A stretch of 64,000 nucleotides of DNA from Verrucomicrobiia bacterium (lineage in GTDB: Bacteria; Verrucomicrobiota; Verrucomicrobiia; Opitutales; Cerasicoccaceae). Positions 17,018 to 26,717 of this stretch are shown here, in pieces. Position 1 is the stretch's first letter; each line of letters begins with the position of its first letter. Made by a program: the position numbers and the translations under genes. The notes beneath the pieces were generated by a model that was given only the letters and a program-made list of their open reading frames with translations, was not told the DNA's origin and did not search any database. Where the stretch lies: assembly GCA_030425485.1 (NCBI GenBank), contig JAUIAM010000001.1:124001-188000 (forward strand), in the 5' to 3' direction.

Positions 17018-17920
17018 CTAGGTCGTGCCGAGCGTGTCCTCAAAGGCCTCTGCGAGTGACAGGCTGGGGGAGTAGCCCGCGGATTTTAGCTCGGAAATGT
17101 CGTAGATGCGGTGGCGAAGCAGGTGGGTCTGCTCGGGGTGTTCTTGCGCGAACTGCGCTGGGCCGACTGCGTTTATTTTCAGCGGTACTTCCGCCCAGCG
17201 GGCAATCATCTGATAGTATTCCAGGATCGTGATGCACTCGGGGCCTGCGATGTTGAAGCATTTGCCCAGGGTAGTGGATTGCCCAGATAATTGGTCTATG
17301 CAGTGCCCGAGTTCCTGGCTCCACATGGGTTGAATGAGGTACAGGCCGCCTGCCAGTAGATCGATCGTTTGGCCGGAGCGGATGCGCTCGATCAGGGTGG
17401 CGTCGCGTCCACCAGCGGCGGGGTCACAGCCTGTCGGGCGGCCTGCGCCGAGGATATGCGGTGGTCGCAGGATGGTGACAGGGAAGTGCGCGGTGCGGGC
17501 TTTCTCCAGCAAAAAGGTCTCGGCTTCGAGCTTGTTAGCTGCGTAAGGGAGGCGGCTCTGGGTTTGCGCAGTCTCTCTGAGGGGGTAACGCGCATCGGGG
17601 GCCGCGTCGTAGACAAAGTCGGTGCTGATAAACCAGTAGTGGTGCACTTTATCGTGAAAGGTGTGGAAGGCACCCTCGGCGTCGGCCTTGCTGTAGGCTG
17701 CGCAATCCACGACGAGGTCAAACCCACGTCCTGCGGCTAACTCTACCAAGGAGTCGGGTTGACTCCGGTCTGCGGTGATTTGCTTGCAGGGCTGGAGTTC
17801 TACTGGGAGCGGCTTCTGGCCACGCGTGAGGAGGGTGACTTCCCAGTTGCGGGTTTTCAGGACGCGGGCGACTCCCCGTCCGAGGAGTCCAGTTCCGCCG
17901 ATGATGAGAGCTGACTTCAT
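17018..17920 (-). CDS. NAD(P)-dependent epimerase/dehydratase, extended SDR
   Basis: 300 residues from ATG 17920 (a TTG start at 17929 would add three). Rossmann glycine motif GGTGLLG at about 8-14, catalytic Tyr-x3-Lys in YAANKLEAE near 150, and a C-terminal substrate domain with an LRPPHILG motif. Such proteins act on nucleotide sugars or sugar-derived aldehydes. It stands alone on the minus strand upstream of a LacI-type regulator and could serve the sugar pathway that regulator controls. The substrate cannot be predicted. Confidence 0.8.
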   Translation of the reverse strand: MKSALIIGGTGLLGRGVARVLKTRNWEVTLLTRGQKPLPVELQPCKQITADRSQPDSLVELAAGRGFDLVVDCAAYSKADAEGAFHTFHDKVHHYWFISTDFVYDAAPDARYPLRETAQTQSRLPYAANKLEAETFLLEKARTAHFPVTILRPPHILGAGRPTGCDPAAGGRDATLIERIRSGQTIDLLAGGLYLIQPMWSQELGHCIDQLSGQSTTLGKCFNIAGPECITILEYYQMIARWAEVPLKINAVGPAQFAQEHPEQTHLLRHRIYDISELKSAGYSPSLSLAEAFEDTLGTT

Positions 17921-18071
17921 GCTTATCAATCGCTTGTGGCGCTTTGAGCAAAGTCATTTGCCCTGCTGCTGCAAGGGAATAGTGGCTTGAAGTCAGTTCG
18001 TTGTAAGGGACTTAGGGGGTGGCGAGCGCGGTTGGGGAGGAGGATGCTGGGGGGGATGTAACGAATTTCAG

Positions 18072-18104
18072 AAATAATTACATGAAATATTACAGAAATT
18101 ATTT
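18072..18104. promoter_or_regulatory. AT-rich inverted repeat upstream of lacI-type gene
   Basis: AAATAATT 18072-18079 and AATTATTT 18097-18104 form an inverted repeat, each copy preceded by CAG at similar spacing. It lies 34 bases before the start of the LacI-type gene and may be its autoregulatory operator. No clear -35/-10 is visible. Confidence 0.35.
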
Positions 18105-18137
18105 GACTAAAATCGTGCTTTTTGAATCATTGGCTTC

Positions 18138-19199
18138 ATGGCGACGGTAAAAATGATTGCTGAGCGGATGAATGTAAGTTCCGCGACCGTAAGCAGGAGT
18201 TTGCGTGGAGGTAAGGGCGTGAAGCCCGAAACCTTGGCCAAGATCCTCGATGTGGCGGAGGAGATGGGGTATTATAAGTCCAACTCGGCTAATGGCCGGA
18301 CGACCAAGCTGATTGGTCTGGTGGTGACGACGCAGCCCGATGGCGAGCTCTTCGAGCTGGCCCGCCGCTATCTGCTGGTCATTAACCATGAGTTCGCCAC
18401 CCGTGGGTGGCAGTTGCACCCGGTCTTTGTGCCCTGTGTGGACGAAAAGGGCGAGGCGGTGCTGTCCAACTTCACCGAAACGGGGGCCGTCAATGGGCTG
18501 AAGATGGACGCTTGCCTGATGATTGGCAGTCTCTCGGCCGCGTTGGCCTCGAAGTATCACAGCAAGCTTGTTGAGCGGTTTAATGGCCGGGTGGTCATGG
18601 TTTGCCGTCACGATATCATCAATGGCTTGAGTGGGGTGAGCCCGATGGACTATGTGGGCGGGCAGCAGATTGCCGCCAAGCTGCTTGCGTCCGGGCATAC
18701 GCGTGTCGGCTGGATAGGTTCGCTTGGCAGTGTTGCCAATGCCGATGAGCGCTTAAGCGGTGTGCTGAAAGAATTTCGCAAGTCGGGCGGGGAGGTTGCG
18801 CCGCAACTGTGGTTAAACGATCTGGACCCGCTTCCGATCTCTGTTATCGAGCAAAACCTGAAGGCGAATCTGCCCGAGGATCGAAGTGAGTGGCCCACGG
18901 CATGGATCTGCTCGACGGACTGGCTGGCGGCCAAGCTCATTGCCTGGGCTCACCGTGAAGGGCTGCGTGTGCCGGAGGACTTCAGCGTCATGGCTTTTGA
19001 TAATACCAAGATGGCTGAGGAGTTGGCCGAGGCGGTTATCAGCTCGATTGTTTTTCCGTACGAACAGGTGGCCCGCTGTGCAGTGGAGCTGCTCGAGTAC
19101 CAAATGGATTCACGTGAATTTACGCCGGTCGTCTGGTCCTTGCCGCCCAAGCTGCGAGAAGGCGAAACGGTAGCACCCCTTAAAAAGAAAGATAGCTAG
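18138..19199 (+). CDS. LacI-family transcriptional regulator
   Basis: 353 residues. N-terminal LacI helix-turn-helix VKMIAERMNVSSATVSRSLRGGKGVKPETLAKI followed by a hinge with a YYKSNSANGR segment, and a periplasmic-binding-protein-like effector domain (LIGLVV at about 60 to the C-terminus). It should respond to a sugar and repress or activate the four downstream genes. The secreted GH20 gene begins four bases after its stop, so regulator and enzyme are almost certainly in one operon. Effector unknown, probably an amino sugar. Confidence 0.92.
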   Translation: MATVKMIAERMNVSSATVSRSLRGGKGVKPETLAKILDVAEEMGYYKSNSANGRTTKLIGLVVTTQPDGELFELARRYLLVINHEFATRGWQLHPVFVPCVDEKGEAVLSNFTETGAVNGLKMDACLMIGSLSAALASKYHSKLVERFNGRVVMVCRHDIINGLSGVSPMDYVGGQQIAAKLLASGHTRVGWIGSLGSVANADERLSGVLKEFRKSGGEVAPQLWLNDLDPLPISVIEQNLKANLPEDRSEWPTAWICSTDWLAAKLIAWAHREGLRVPEDFSVMAFDNTKMAEELAEAVISSIVFPYEQVARCAVELLEYQMDSREFTPVVWSLPPKLREGETVAPLKKKDS

Positions 19200-19203
19200 T
19201 TAT

Positions 19204-21774
19204 ATGTTGAAGCGTTTTGCAATTTTACTGGTTGGAGCATGGTCCCTGGGTTTGGGGACGGCGACAGCGTTACGTGCGGATGTTCGCGACCTGGAGTCCG
19301 AGTGGCTGGAGTCCGTGAGCAGCTCAGCCCTGACGCGTGTGCCCGGTATTTCCGGGATGGCCTGGGAGATGTCCGACGCGCAAGAGCCCATTCAACTGAC
19401 TAAGGGCGCCGACCTCTCGGGCGATTTTACCCTGACCACATGGTTCCGACTGGATGACCCGCTCGGGCGCTCAACCGTATGGAGCAGCCGTGCCTATCGG
19501 CACTTTCTGCTCATGATCGGAGGGGGGGATTGTGTCGAAATCAACTACGTGGATGGAGGGACTGACAGGAGCACTGACTCGGCTGAGTTCTCCTATGATT
19601 TTAAAACAGGCCTGTGGTATCAACTGGTCATGACAGGGGACAGTGAGTCGGGCCTGCGATTCTATGTGAACGGTGAAGCTGTTTTTGATCTGCCCGCTTT
19701 TACGGATGAAGTTGAGCGGGGTGATATTACCCTGGCCTGCCTGGGGGCATACTCTGTGAACCACAAAGGTGACTTTGACCACTTCTTTAAAGGCGCATTG
19801 GACAAGCCCGAGCTGTACTCGCGTACGCTGAGCCCGGAGGAGGTCAAGCAGCAGTACAAGGACGCGATCCGCACGGTCCCGGTTATCCCGATTCCGATGC
19901 AGTCGCACTTTGCCAGCGAAGATCCACTTCCGCGTACCAATGCGACGCCCGAGCTCCGCCTGAACACCGATCTGGTGCCGGGAGACGACCCTGGCGTAGC
20001 CAAGCTGAAAGAGGCGCTGCCTGGCGCACGCCTGAGTGGCGACATCGTTATCTCCAGCGCGGATGACGTCAGCCTGCCCGCTCACGTCAAGGCCCTGTTG
20101 AGCGAGGGTATCCCGGACGAGGGCTATGTGCTCTCCATTCGTCCGGGCAGGATCGATCTCGTGGGCGAGTCTGGGCGCGGTATTTTCTACGGCACAGATA
20201 CACTGGTGCAGTTGCTTTCACTGGGGAGCATCCCACAGGTAGACATCTTTGACTACCCTGAGTTCGCCTATCGCGCGGGTATGTACCTGCTCGACAGCAG
20301 ACCGCCGTCATCTCTGGATTCACGCTACGGCAAGTTAAGCCTGAAAAAAGCGATCGAGTATTACGCGCATGGTCGGATGAACATGATTATGCTGCGCCTG
20401 TACAACTACGCCTGGCTGGATGATCCAGAGGCGCTCAAACTGACGCGCGAAATTCACGACTACGCCAAGAAGTACCACCTGGATGTTATCCCGTACATGC
20501 AGTTTTACGGGCACGCCAAGTTCCTGCTTTACCGGGATATGCGGACTGGCCACACGCGCACGGTTTACGACGAGACGCAGGTGCTCAAGGGCACGGAGGT
20601 GACGAACCTGAACGAGAATAATGTCATCATTACCAGCCTGACGCCGGTTGAAGTTTCTCTGGAAAACGGCAGCACTATGACCGAAGGTGAAGACTTCGAG
20701 GTCATTCACGGCGAGCTGAATACGAGCTGGTATCCGCCCAAGGGGGTCAAGGTGCCGTGGCGCACATGGACGCGCCCGTACCTTCATCCGGACAATGCCC
20801 CCTTTGGCATTCGCCGCCTGCCGGGTGGCAATATCCCGGACGGGGCCAAGGTCGCCGTTACCTATGACGTGGCCAGCCAGGGCGAGGGGAGTAACCCGTA
20901 CTCGCCAGTCACCCGTGAGCTGACCGAAGACATCATTCGCACGGTGATCGATGAGTTTGACCCGGAGTATATCCACTTTGGCGTGGATGAAATTTGGGAG
21001 CCGCTGAGCACGGAAAGTCGCTCATTCGTCGAGGGTACGACTCAGGTGGAGGCCATGGAGTTCGAGATGAACGAAACCTACTCCATCGCTCAGGACGCCA
21101 AGCCCGGGGTCAAGGTGATGTACTGGTCAGACATGTTTGATGCGAACCAGACACCGGCCTGGTATGCGACTTGGGAAGGTGTGCACGAGATGGTCACTGA
21201 AGGCATCGACAAGAACATGGTGATTACGCCCTGGTACTACGGTGACAGCCTGGCCCGGCAATGGCGTGTGCCCAACTCGATGGACTACTTCCTGGAGAAA
21301 GGGTTCACGACACTGGGGTCGTCTGGCCATGAGCCGCTGAACCAATTCCTCTGGTCACAGGCTACCCTGAGCCGCATGGGGCGCTATCCGACCAACGGCT
21401 ACACCTTTACGATCTGGTCGGGCTGGGGAACGCTCCCGGTGCTGGAGGACTCGCTGCTTAACAATGCCCAGACGATGTGGTCGCCGAGCCGTATGCCATT
21501 CCAGAGCCTGGTCAACCTGCGCTTCGAACTCAATGCGCTTGGCATTACTCCCGATATGGAGGCGTCAGCCCTGGCCAAGCACAAGCAGGGTATTACCGAC
21601 TACTACAAGGGCTTGATTGCGCAGCTTTACCGCGAGTCGCTGGTCGAGCTGGCCATGACCGACGAGGCGATTTTGCGGCACGTTAAGCTCAGTGGCGTTC
21701 AAGACATGCTCGCCGGGCTCAGCCAGGCCAAGGAGATCATCCGTGGTGGCAATAATCTTATTTATAACAACTAA
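19204..21774 (+). CDS. Secreted LamG-GH20 beta-hexosaminidase
   Basis: 856 residues. Signal peptide 1-25 (MLKRFAILLVGAWSLGLGTATALRA). A LamG/concanavalin-like jellyroll at about 55-215 (DFTLTTWFRLDD ... GALDKPELYSRTLSPEEV) probably binds glycan. Then come a GH20b-like alpha/beta domain (260-340, ending FYGTDTLVQLL) and the GH20 barrel with catalytic Asp595-Glu596 in HFGVDEIWEP. It removes terminal GlcNAc or GalNAc outside the cytoplasm, complementing the cytosolic GH20 at 414. The barrel carries an insertion (about 455-575) between the conserved strands. It follows the LacI regulator directly and precedes a PEP-CTERM gene by 15 bases. Confidence 0.88.
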   Translation: MLKRFAILLVGAWSLGLGTATALRADVRDLESEWLESVSSSALTRVPGISGMAWEMSDAQEPIQLTKGADLSGDFTLTTWFRLDDPLGRSTVWSSRAYRHFLLMIGGGDCVEINYVDGGTDRSTDSAEFSYDFKTGLWYQLVMTGDSESGLRFYVNGEAVFDLPAFTDEVERGDITLACLGAYSVNHKGDFDHFFKGALDKPELYSRTLSPEEVKQQYKDAIRTVPVIPIPMQSHFASEDPLPRTNATPELRLNTDLVPGDDPGVAKLKEALPGARLSGDIVISSADDVSLPAHVKALLSEGIPDEGYVLSIRPGRIDLVGESGRGIFYGTDTLVQLLSLGSIPQVDIFDYPEFAYRAGMYLLDSRPPSSLDSRYGKLSLKKAIEYYAHGRMNMIMLRLYNYAWLDDPEALKLTREIHDYAKKYHLDVIPYMQFYGHAKFLLYRDMRTGHTRTVYDETQVLKGTEVTNLNENNVIITSLTPVEVSLENGSTMTEGEDFEVIHGELNTSWYPPKGVKVPWRTWTRPYLHPDNAPFGIRRLPGGNIPDGAKVAVTYDVASQGEGSNPYSPVTRELTEDIIRTVIDEFDPEYIHFGVDEIWEPLSTESRSFVEGTTQVEAMEFEMNETYSIAQDAKPGVKVMYWSDMFDANQTPAWYATWEGVHEMVTEGIDKNMVITPWYYGDSLARQWRVPNSMDYFLEKGFTTLGSSGHEPLNQFLWSQATLSRMGRYPTNGYTFTIWSGWGTLPVLEDSLLNNAQTMWSPSRMPFQSLVNLRFELNALGITPDMEASALAKHKQGITDYYKGLIAQLYRESLVELAMTDEAILRHVKLSGVQDMLAGLSQAKEIIRGGNNLIYNN

Positions 21775-21789
21775 CAACCAACGAAGGCT

Positions 21790-22722
21790 ATGAAACAATC
21801 CAAGACAATATACTTCCGAACCCCTGGAATTCTCGCAGTGCTGGGGCTGTTCATATCGCAGGCTACGCAGGCCCAACCGACTATCGATATTAGCGGACTT
21901 GGCGGCGCTGAGCATTGGGCGTGGGTGAATGGGACGACCTTTACCTCGGGTAATGGAAATGCGGCCTATGAGAATAACGTCAATGTATCGGGCTACTTGG
22001 CTAGTGGCCCCAACAATGTATATAGCCGCAATAATGGTTTCCAGGTAGGAACTGCCTCTTGGGATATTTACGCGCCGGCAGCCATGACTTCAGGCACTAA
22101 AATCTATGTACGTGGTGAGGTGGCCGATAGTGATAATGAGATGATTGTGCGTGCCAATGGCGATGTAACCAGCCCTGCCGGCTCCAAACTGCTCTACTAT
22201 AGTGACCTTCCGATCGCCTTTTTGGATTGGGAAGTCAGCGGAGAAAATATCGGCCCCGGGATGACGACTGGTGCCCTGAGCGGGGGTAACAACTCTTTCT
22301 CCTTCGAGGGTGTTGATATGACTCGTTTCATCGTGAACGGTTTACTCCTCTATGATGGCAGCCCTGAACTGCGCGGTGTACAAAACAACGGCACCGGGCG
22401 TCGCTGGTTGCTGAACCCCGGCTCAATTGACAGCCCGGAGCTGGCTGGTATCGTCGCTCCGCTGATTAACGTTGGCGGGCTTGAGGAAGGCAACATTGTC
22501 CAGTACTATCTCAATGGTGTCGCCTACACGCCGGGTACTCCGATTGCGATCGGCGAAGATTATGAATTGGTAGTCGAAGTCTATGCGGACGGCAGTGTTA
22601 ACAGTGATCGTATCGCCTTTGCCGGGGCAAATTTCTCAGTTATTCCTGAGCCGCAGACATATTCCCTGCTCTTCGGCACGCTGATGGCTGTCGTCTTTAT
22701 GGTCCGCCGCCGCAAGGCCTAG
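21790..22722 (+). CDS. PEP-CTERM surface protein
   Basis: 310 residues. Signal peptide (1-28, ending QATQA) and C-terminal VIPEPQTYSLLFGTLMAVVFMVRRRKA, the exosortase sorting signal. The middle is a beta-rich extracellular domain without a recognised fold. In operon with the GH20 gene upstream (15 bases) and the prepilin-like gene downstream (49 bases), so it may help hold or bind the glycan substrate at the surface. Function otherwise unknown. Confidence 0.85.
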   Translation: MKQSKTIYFRTPGILAVLGLFISQATQAQPTIDISGLGGAEHWAWVNGTTFTSGNGNAAYENNVNVSGYLASGPNNVYSRNNGFQVGTASWDIYAPAAMTSGTKIYVRGEVADSDNEMIVRANGDVTSPAGSKLLYYSDLPIAFLDWEVSGENIGPGMTTGALSGGNNSFSFEGVDMTRFIVNGLLLYDGSPELRGVQNNGTGRRWLLNPGSIDSPELAGIVAPLINVGGLEEGNIVQYYLNGVAYTPGTPIAIGEDYELVVEVYADGSVNSDRIAFAGANFSVIPEPQTYSLLFGTLMAVVFMVRRRKA

Positions 22723-22771
22723 AGCAAGAGTTGGAGAGACGGGTTCTTAAACGTACAATGAAGAAGGTTGA

Positions 22772-23542
22772 ATGGATATGAATGCACAATCAGGCACTTC
22801 CGCTCCACACTATGGTTTTTCCTTGATGGAAATCCTCGTCGTCATAGCGGTCATCGGTGTGATCTTCGCGATCGTGTTGGGGGTCTTACCAACGATTAAG
22901 CACTCCGCCGAGAAAAGTGCATGCGCGGCCAACCTTCGACAAATTGGCACCCTCGCCATGGTTTATGCCAGTGATAACGGGGGGCGCGTCCTGACCTACA
23001 GGGTGCCCCCCGCATCATGGCAGGATTCGGACAGCACTGATGACCCCGCTGTCTGGTGGCCACAGGTGATGGCCTCCTATGCTGGACCCAAGTTTTCACA
23101 CAATGTGTATCGCGCCGATGGGAGCAGAGATTACGGTACCGGTACGTTGCGTGAACTCGCGTGCCCGACTGGTTTGCGGATGACCCCAACGTCGAATTTT
23201 AACGGCACCTATGCCATGTTTGGCTCACCCACCATCACGAACTCGAACCAGAAGCGTTTCTACGTCGATGAGATCAAGGACCCGAGCAAGAAAGCCTACA
23301 TCGGGGATTCGCCCTGGATCGGGATGCGCAGTGGGTGGCAGGGGATGGCTTACCGCCCCGTAACCTACAACGATGAAGACATTCAGGATTCCCGCGGCAT
23401 AGCCCTGCGCCACGGCGGAAAGGCCAACATGCTCTTTCACGACGGACACGTCGAGTCGCTGAGTTTGGAAGAGTTGCCCATCCCGCCCAATGCGTCCACC
23501 GGCTCATCGGAGTATAAGTCCATGTTTCATTGGCTGTACTGA
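22772..23542 (+). CDS. Prepilin-like protein with H-X9-DG domain
   Basis: 256 residues. Type IV prepilin/pseudopilin N-terminus: leader to Gly, then FSLMEILVVIAVIGVIFAIVLGV, processed and methylated by a prepilin peptidase. The C-terminal part carries HGGKANMLFHDGH, the H-X9-DG signature of prepilin-like proteins abundant in Planctomycetes and Verrucomicrobia. These are thought to form surface fibres or type II secretion-like pseudopili. It closes the lacI-GH20-PEP-CTERM operon. Confidence 0.88.
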   Translation: MDMNAQSGTSAPHYGFSLMEILVVIAVIGVIFAIVLGVLPTIKHSAEKSACAANLRQIGTLAMVYASDNGGRVLTYRVPPASWQDSDSTDDPAVWWPQVMASYAGPKFSHNVYRADGSRDYGTGTLRELACPTGLRMTPTSNFNGTYAMFGSPTITNSNQKRFYVDEIKDPSKKAYIGDSPWIGMRSGWQGMAYRPVTYNDEDIQDSRGIALRHGGKANMLFHDGHVESLSLEELPIPPNASTGSSEYKSMFHWLY

Positions 23543-23631
23543 GAGGCATATAGCAAAACTTGTTGTGTCGGGTCCGCTGGCGATTGCTCGGTCACCGTGC
23601 CAAATTATACCGCGTGGATAAAGGGTCGGCC

Positions 23632-24279
23632 ATGATGTGCGCAAAGCGAAGTGCTTTGTTTATTCTGCTGGGGATGCCTGCGGTGATTGCAGGCATGCTA
23701 CTGGCGATCGCTTTTTACCCCATTCCCTTCTCGTGGACCTCGTATCAGCTAAGCGTGCTGGGGATGACTGAGCTAAAGGACGGCACGTCGAATTACCTGT
23801 CCTCGGTTCTCTTTGGCGGGGCTTTGTCTGTTGGGGGCGTGCTTGGATTCGCTTACTTTCGATCGAGAGCAGCCTGCAGCCGCAATCAGGTCATCGCGCG
23901 CTTTTTATTAGCCTTCGGGGCCGTGGGTGGGGTAGGTTTGATCGGTATCGGCCTGACTCCTTACAACCTGGTGCCGCAACTGCATAATGGGTTTACCTGG
24001 ATCGCCAGTATCGGGTTGGGAGGCGGCGTTCTCTTTAGCTTGGGGGCAATTCGTGATTCGGGCACAAACGTGGCGGAGAATATACTCTGGCTGCTCTTTG
24101 GCCTCTTTGTACTCGCCGTATGGGCATCGCTTGAGTGGATGAGAGGCAACGGTATGCTGCCGCAGAGCCCTACGGAGCAAATCCAGCAGAAGGTCGTGGT
24201 CGGTTACGCTTGGCTGTATGCCTTCTGGAACTGCCTCAGGCTGTATTGGTACTCGCGCGGGCAAACTGCGCATGCTTGA
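23632..24279 (+). CDS. DUF998-like integral membrane protein
   Basis: 216 residues from ATG 23632 (the open frame extends further up from a TTG, less likely). Six hydrophobic helices spread over the length, with GMTELKDGTSNYLSSVLFGGAL after the first helix and IGIGLTPYN in the middle, similar to the DUF998/Frag1-like families of unknown function. Not clearly linked to the operon upstream; 89 bases separate them. tRNA-Val follows on the opposite strand. Confidence 0.65.
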   Translation: MMCAKRSALFILLGMPAVIAGMLLAIAFYPIPFSWTSYQLSVLGMTELKDGTSNYLSSVLFGGALSVGGVLGFAYFRSRAACSRNQVIARFLLAFGAVGGVGLIGIGLTPYNLVPQLHNGFTWIASIGLGGGVLFSLGAIRDSGTNVAENILWLLFGLFVLAVWASLEWMRGNGMLPQSPTEQIQQKVVVGYAWLYAFWNCLRLYWYSRGQTAHA

Positions 24280-24355
24280 AGGAGAGTGGCTTGTCAGCTG
24301 TTGAGCCATCGCAAAAGCGGGGCTTTTAGTCCGATCCTCACATCAGGAAAGGAAA

Positions 24356-24432
24356 TGGTGGGAGTAACTGGGCTTGAACCAGTGACCTCATCGATGTCAA
24401 CGATGCGCTCTAGCCAACTGAGCTATACCCCC
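24356..24432 (-). tRNA. tRNA-Val (GAC anticodon)
   Basis: 77 bases with encoded CCA. Acceptor GGGGGTA/TACTCCC with one G-T pair, D arm TAGCTCAGTTGGCTAGAGC, anticodon stem CATCG/CGATG with loop TTGACAT (anticodon GAC), T arm CTGGTTCAAGCCCAG. Reads GTC and GTT valine codons. Confidence 0.9.
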
Positions 24433-24574
24433 ACTCAGGGGAAACGTATGAGCAAAGCCATTTTTTTCGGACTGGCAAGGGAAAAAGTGCTGGGAAATTG
24501 CGAATATGCGAGGTGCTTTTTGTCATGAGAAACGGCTTTTCTCGCGGCGAAATTTTGCCCAAGCTTCTGTGCAT

Positions 24575-26239
24575 ATGCTCGAAGAGCTGCACGTGCGCAA
24601 CCTGGCCCTGATGGAGGGCACCGATTTGCCCTTTGAAACGGGCTTTACTGCCGTGACGGGTGAAACCGGCGCGGGCAAGAGCGTCCTGCTTGGGGCGCTG
24701 TCCCTATTGGCCGGTAATCGCACGGACAAGAGCGCGATCCGCCAGGGGGCGGAGCAGTGTGAAGTCGCGGCCACGCTGCACTTCGCCGAGGTGGCACCGA
24801 TCGACGCAGCTCTGGCCGAGCTGGAGTTACCTGTCTGCGAGGAGGGGGCGCTTGTCCTGCGGCGTATTATCCACCGCAGCCGCGCGGGCAAGGTGCAGAT
24901 AAACGGTGCACTGGCCACGGTTTCCGCCTTGCAGGAGCTGGGTGAGCTGTGGATCGACTTCCATGGTCCCGGCGAGCCGCAGAAACTTTTTAAGCAAAAA
25001 CACCAGCTCTCCATGCTCGATGCCTATGCACGCTTGGGCAAGGATGGCGAGACGTACACTGCCTGCTACGAGCAGTGGCGCGGGCTACTCCGCGAGGCCG
25101 AGGCCTTGCGTCACGCTGACCGCCTGGACGAAGATGAGCAGGAGTTCCTCCAGCGGCAAATCGCCCGCATTGACGCGGCAGAGGTCAGCGAGGAGGGGAT
25201 TGCCGAGCTGGAGCGGGACTTTCAGCGCATGGACAAGGCGCGTGAACTGAGCGAGCTCTCGAGTCAACTCAGCGAGGGCCTGTCCGGCGATGGTGGTTGC
25301 CTGGAGCAGCTCGGACCCATGCAGCGGGCAGCGGAGGACTTGGCCGAGATCGACGACGAATCGGCCGAGCTGGCCAAGCGTCTCGATGCCGCCATCATCG
25401 AACTGCAGGATCTGGCCGAAGAGTACGCCGGTCTGGCCGGGCAGGGTGAGCTGGAGCCGGAAGCTGCCGAGGCACTGGCGCAGCGCATGGCGTCCTGGCT
25501 TGAGGTTAAGCGCAAGTACGGCCCCGGAGTCGAGCAGGTGCTGGCCAAGCGGGACGAGATGGCGGCCAGGCTTGAGGCTCAAGGTGATGTTGAGGGCACT
25601 TTGGAGCGGCTCGCTGCCGAGGCTGCCAAGCTGGAGAAGCAATTGCTGAAGCTCGCCCAGATACTGACCAAGAAGCGCACGGATGCGGCCAAGCTCCTCG
25701 CCACAGAGGTGCGCAAGCTGCTGGTTAAACTCGGATTCAAAAAGGCGGGCTTCGAGATCGCCATCGTCGAGCAGGACGAATTTGGCCCGCAGGGGAATTC
25801 CAGTTGCGAGTTTCTCTTCTCACCTAATGCGGGTCAGGAACTGCTCGCCCTGAGTCGTATTGCATCCAGCGGTGAAAGCGCGCGCGTCATGCTGGCGCTC
25901 AAGGCGGTGATGGCCAAGGCCGACCGTACACCCTTGCTCGTTTTTGACGAGGTGGACGCCAACGTCGGCGGCGAGATCGGTGCGGAGGTCGGGCGCGAGC
26001 TGGCCGCGCTGGCCGGAGATCATCAAGTGCTCTGCGTGACGCATCTGCCGCAAGTCGCGGCGCAGGCACGTCAGCACCTGGTGGTAACGAAGACGCAGGA
26101 CAGCGACGCCACGAGTGTATCCATTTGTTCGATACACGATAAGGCTGAGGCCCGTGAAGAGGAACTGGCCCGTATGCTGGGAGATCGTAAATCCGCCTCA
26201 GCCCGCGAGCACGCGCGCGTATTGCTTGGTCGCAGCTAG
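24575..26239 (+). CDS. recN: DNA repair protein RecN
   Basis: 554 residues from ATG 24575; upstream in-frame codons (to 24506) lack homology. Walker A TGETGAGKS at about 31-39, a long central coiled coil (about 150-360), ABC signature SSGESARVMLALK and Walker B PLLVFDEVDANVGG near 465-480, then the His switch in VTHLPQVAAQA. This is the SMC-like ATPase that acts on double-strand breaks. Its stop overlaps the convergent lipoprotein gene by four bases. Confidence 0.95.
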   Translation: MLEELHVRNLALMEGTDLPFETGFTAVTGETGAGKSVLLGALSLLAGNRTDKSAIRQGAEQCEVAATLHFAEVAPIDAALAELELPVCEEGALVLRRIIHRSRAGKVQINGALATVSALQELGELWIDFHGPGEPQKLFKQKHQLSMLDAYARLGKDGETYTACYEQWRGLLREAEALRHADRLDEDEQEFLQRQIARIDAAEVSEEGIAELERDFQRMDKARELSELSSQLSEGLSGDGGCLEQLGPMQRAAEDLAEIDDESAELAKRLDAAIIELQDLAEEYAGLAGQGELEPEAAEALAQRMASWLEVKRKYGPGVEQVLAKRDEMAARLEAQGDVEGTLERLAAEAAKLEKQLLKLAQILTKKRTDAAKLLATEVRKLLVKLGFKKAGFEIAIVEQDEFGPQGNSSCEFLFSPNAGQELLALSRIASSGESARVMLALKAVMAKADRTPLLVFDEVDANVGGEIGAEVGRELAALAGDHQVLCVTHLPQVAAQARQHLVVTKTQDSDATSVSICSIHDKAEAREEELARMLGDRKSASAREHARVLLGRS

Positions 26240-26448
26240 TTGTTGTTGCGCTGCATCTCTTCGGAGAATTCCTGCGCGTTACTCAACTCCTGAGCAGTGG
26301 TCTCGCTGTCGTTCTGGATTTCCGACTCCTTTATCTGCTGCTGCGCCTCGGTCAGTTCACCATAGGTGCTGGTTTCGTCGGTCATCGATTCACAACCTGT
26401 CGCGAACAGCGCGCACAGGGGAAGGAGTATCCATCGGGTATGCTTCAT
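26236..26448 (-). CDS. Small lipoprotein, acidic/glutamine-rich
   Basis: 70 residues. Signal peptide with lipobox FATGC (Cys19), then a hydrophilic tail rich in Glu, Gln and Asn. No fold recognised. It lies ten bases downstream of another small lipoprotein and at the end of the cytochrome c maturation operon. Similar tiny Glu/Gln-rich lipoproteins occur at 26459 and 53309. Confidence 0.7.
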   Translation of the reverse strand: MKHTRWILLPLCALFATGCESMTDETSTYGELTEAQQQIKESEIQNDSETTAQELSNAQEFSEEMQRNNN

Positions 26449-26458
26449 AACTTGCCTT

Positions 26459-26674
26459 TTAGTAATTGGCGTTGATGGGGATTTCGCCTTCTGCTTGTTG
26501 TTCTGAGTAGGTGTCGTAGCCTTCAGCCTGGTAAAGTTGTTCCTGCTCCTGCTCGTCCTCGTAGTTCATGACGCCCTGTAGCTTCTGCTCCTCTTCGGGT
26601 GTAGTAGGCTTGCCATTGCAGCCGTAGAAGGAGAGCACAAGGAATGCGAATAGCAGGGTCGAAACAGATTTCAT
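26459..26674 (-). CDS. Small lipoprotein, acidic
   Basis: 71 residues from ATG 26674 (a longer frame to 26710 lacks a signal peptide). Lipobox SFYGC, then a tail dominated by Glu, Gln and Tyr (NYEDEQEQEQLYQAEGY). Unknown function. It follows ccsA by 43 bases on the same strand and resembles the neighbour at 26236 in composition. Confidence 0.7.
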   Translation of the reverse strand: MKSVSTLLFAFLVLSFYGCNGKPTTPEEEQKLQGVMNYEDEQEQEQLYQAEGYDTYSEQQAEGEIPINANY

Positions 26675-26717
26675 GGGGCACAGGTTAGGCGGCTGTTGCG
26701 GTCGGAGCAATCCCGGA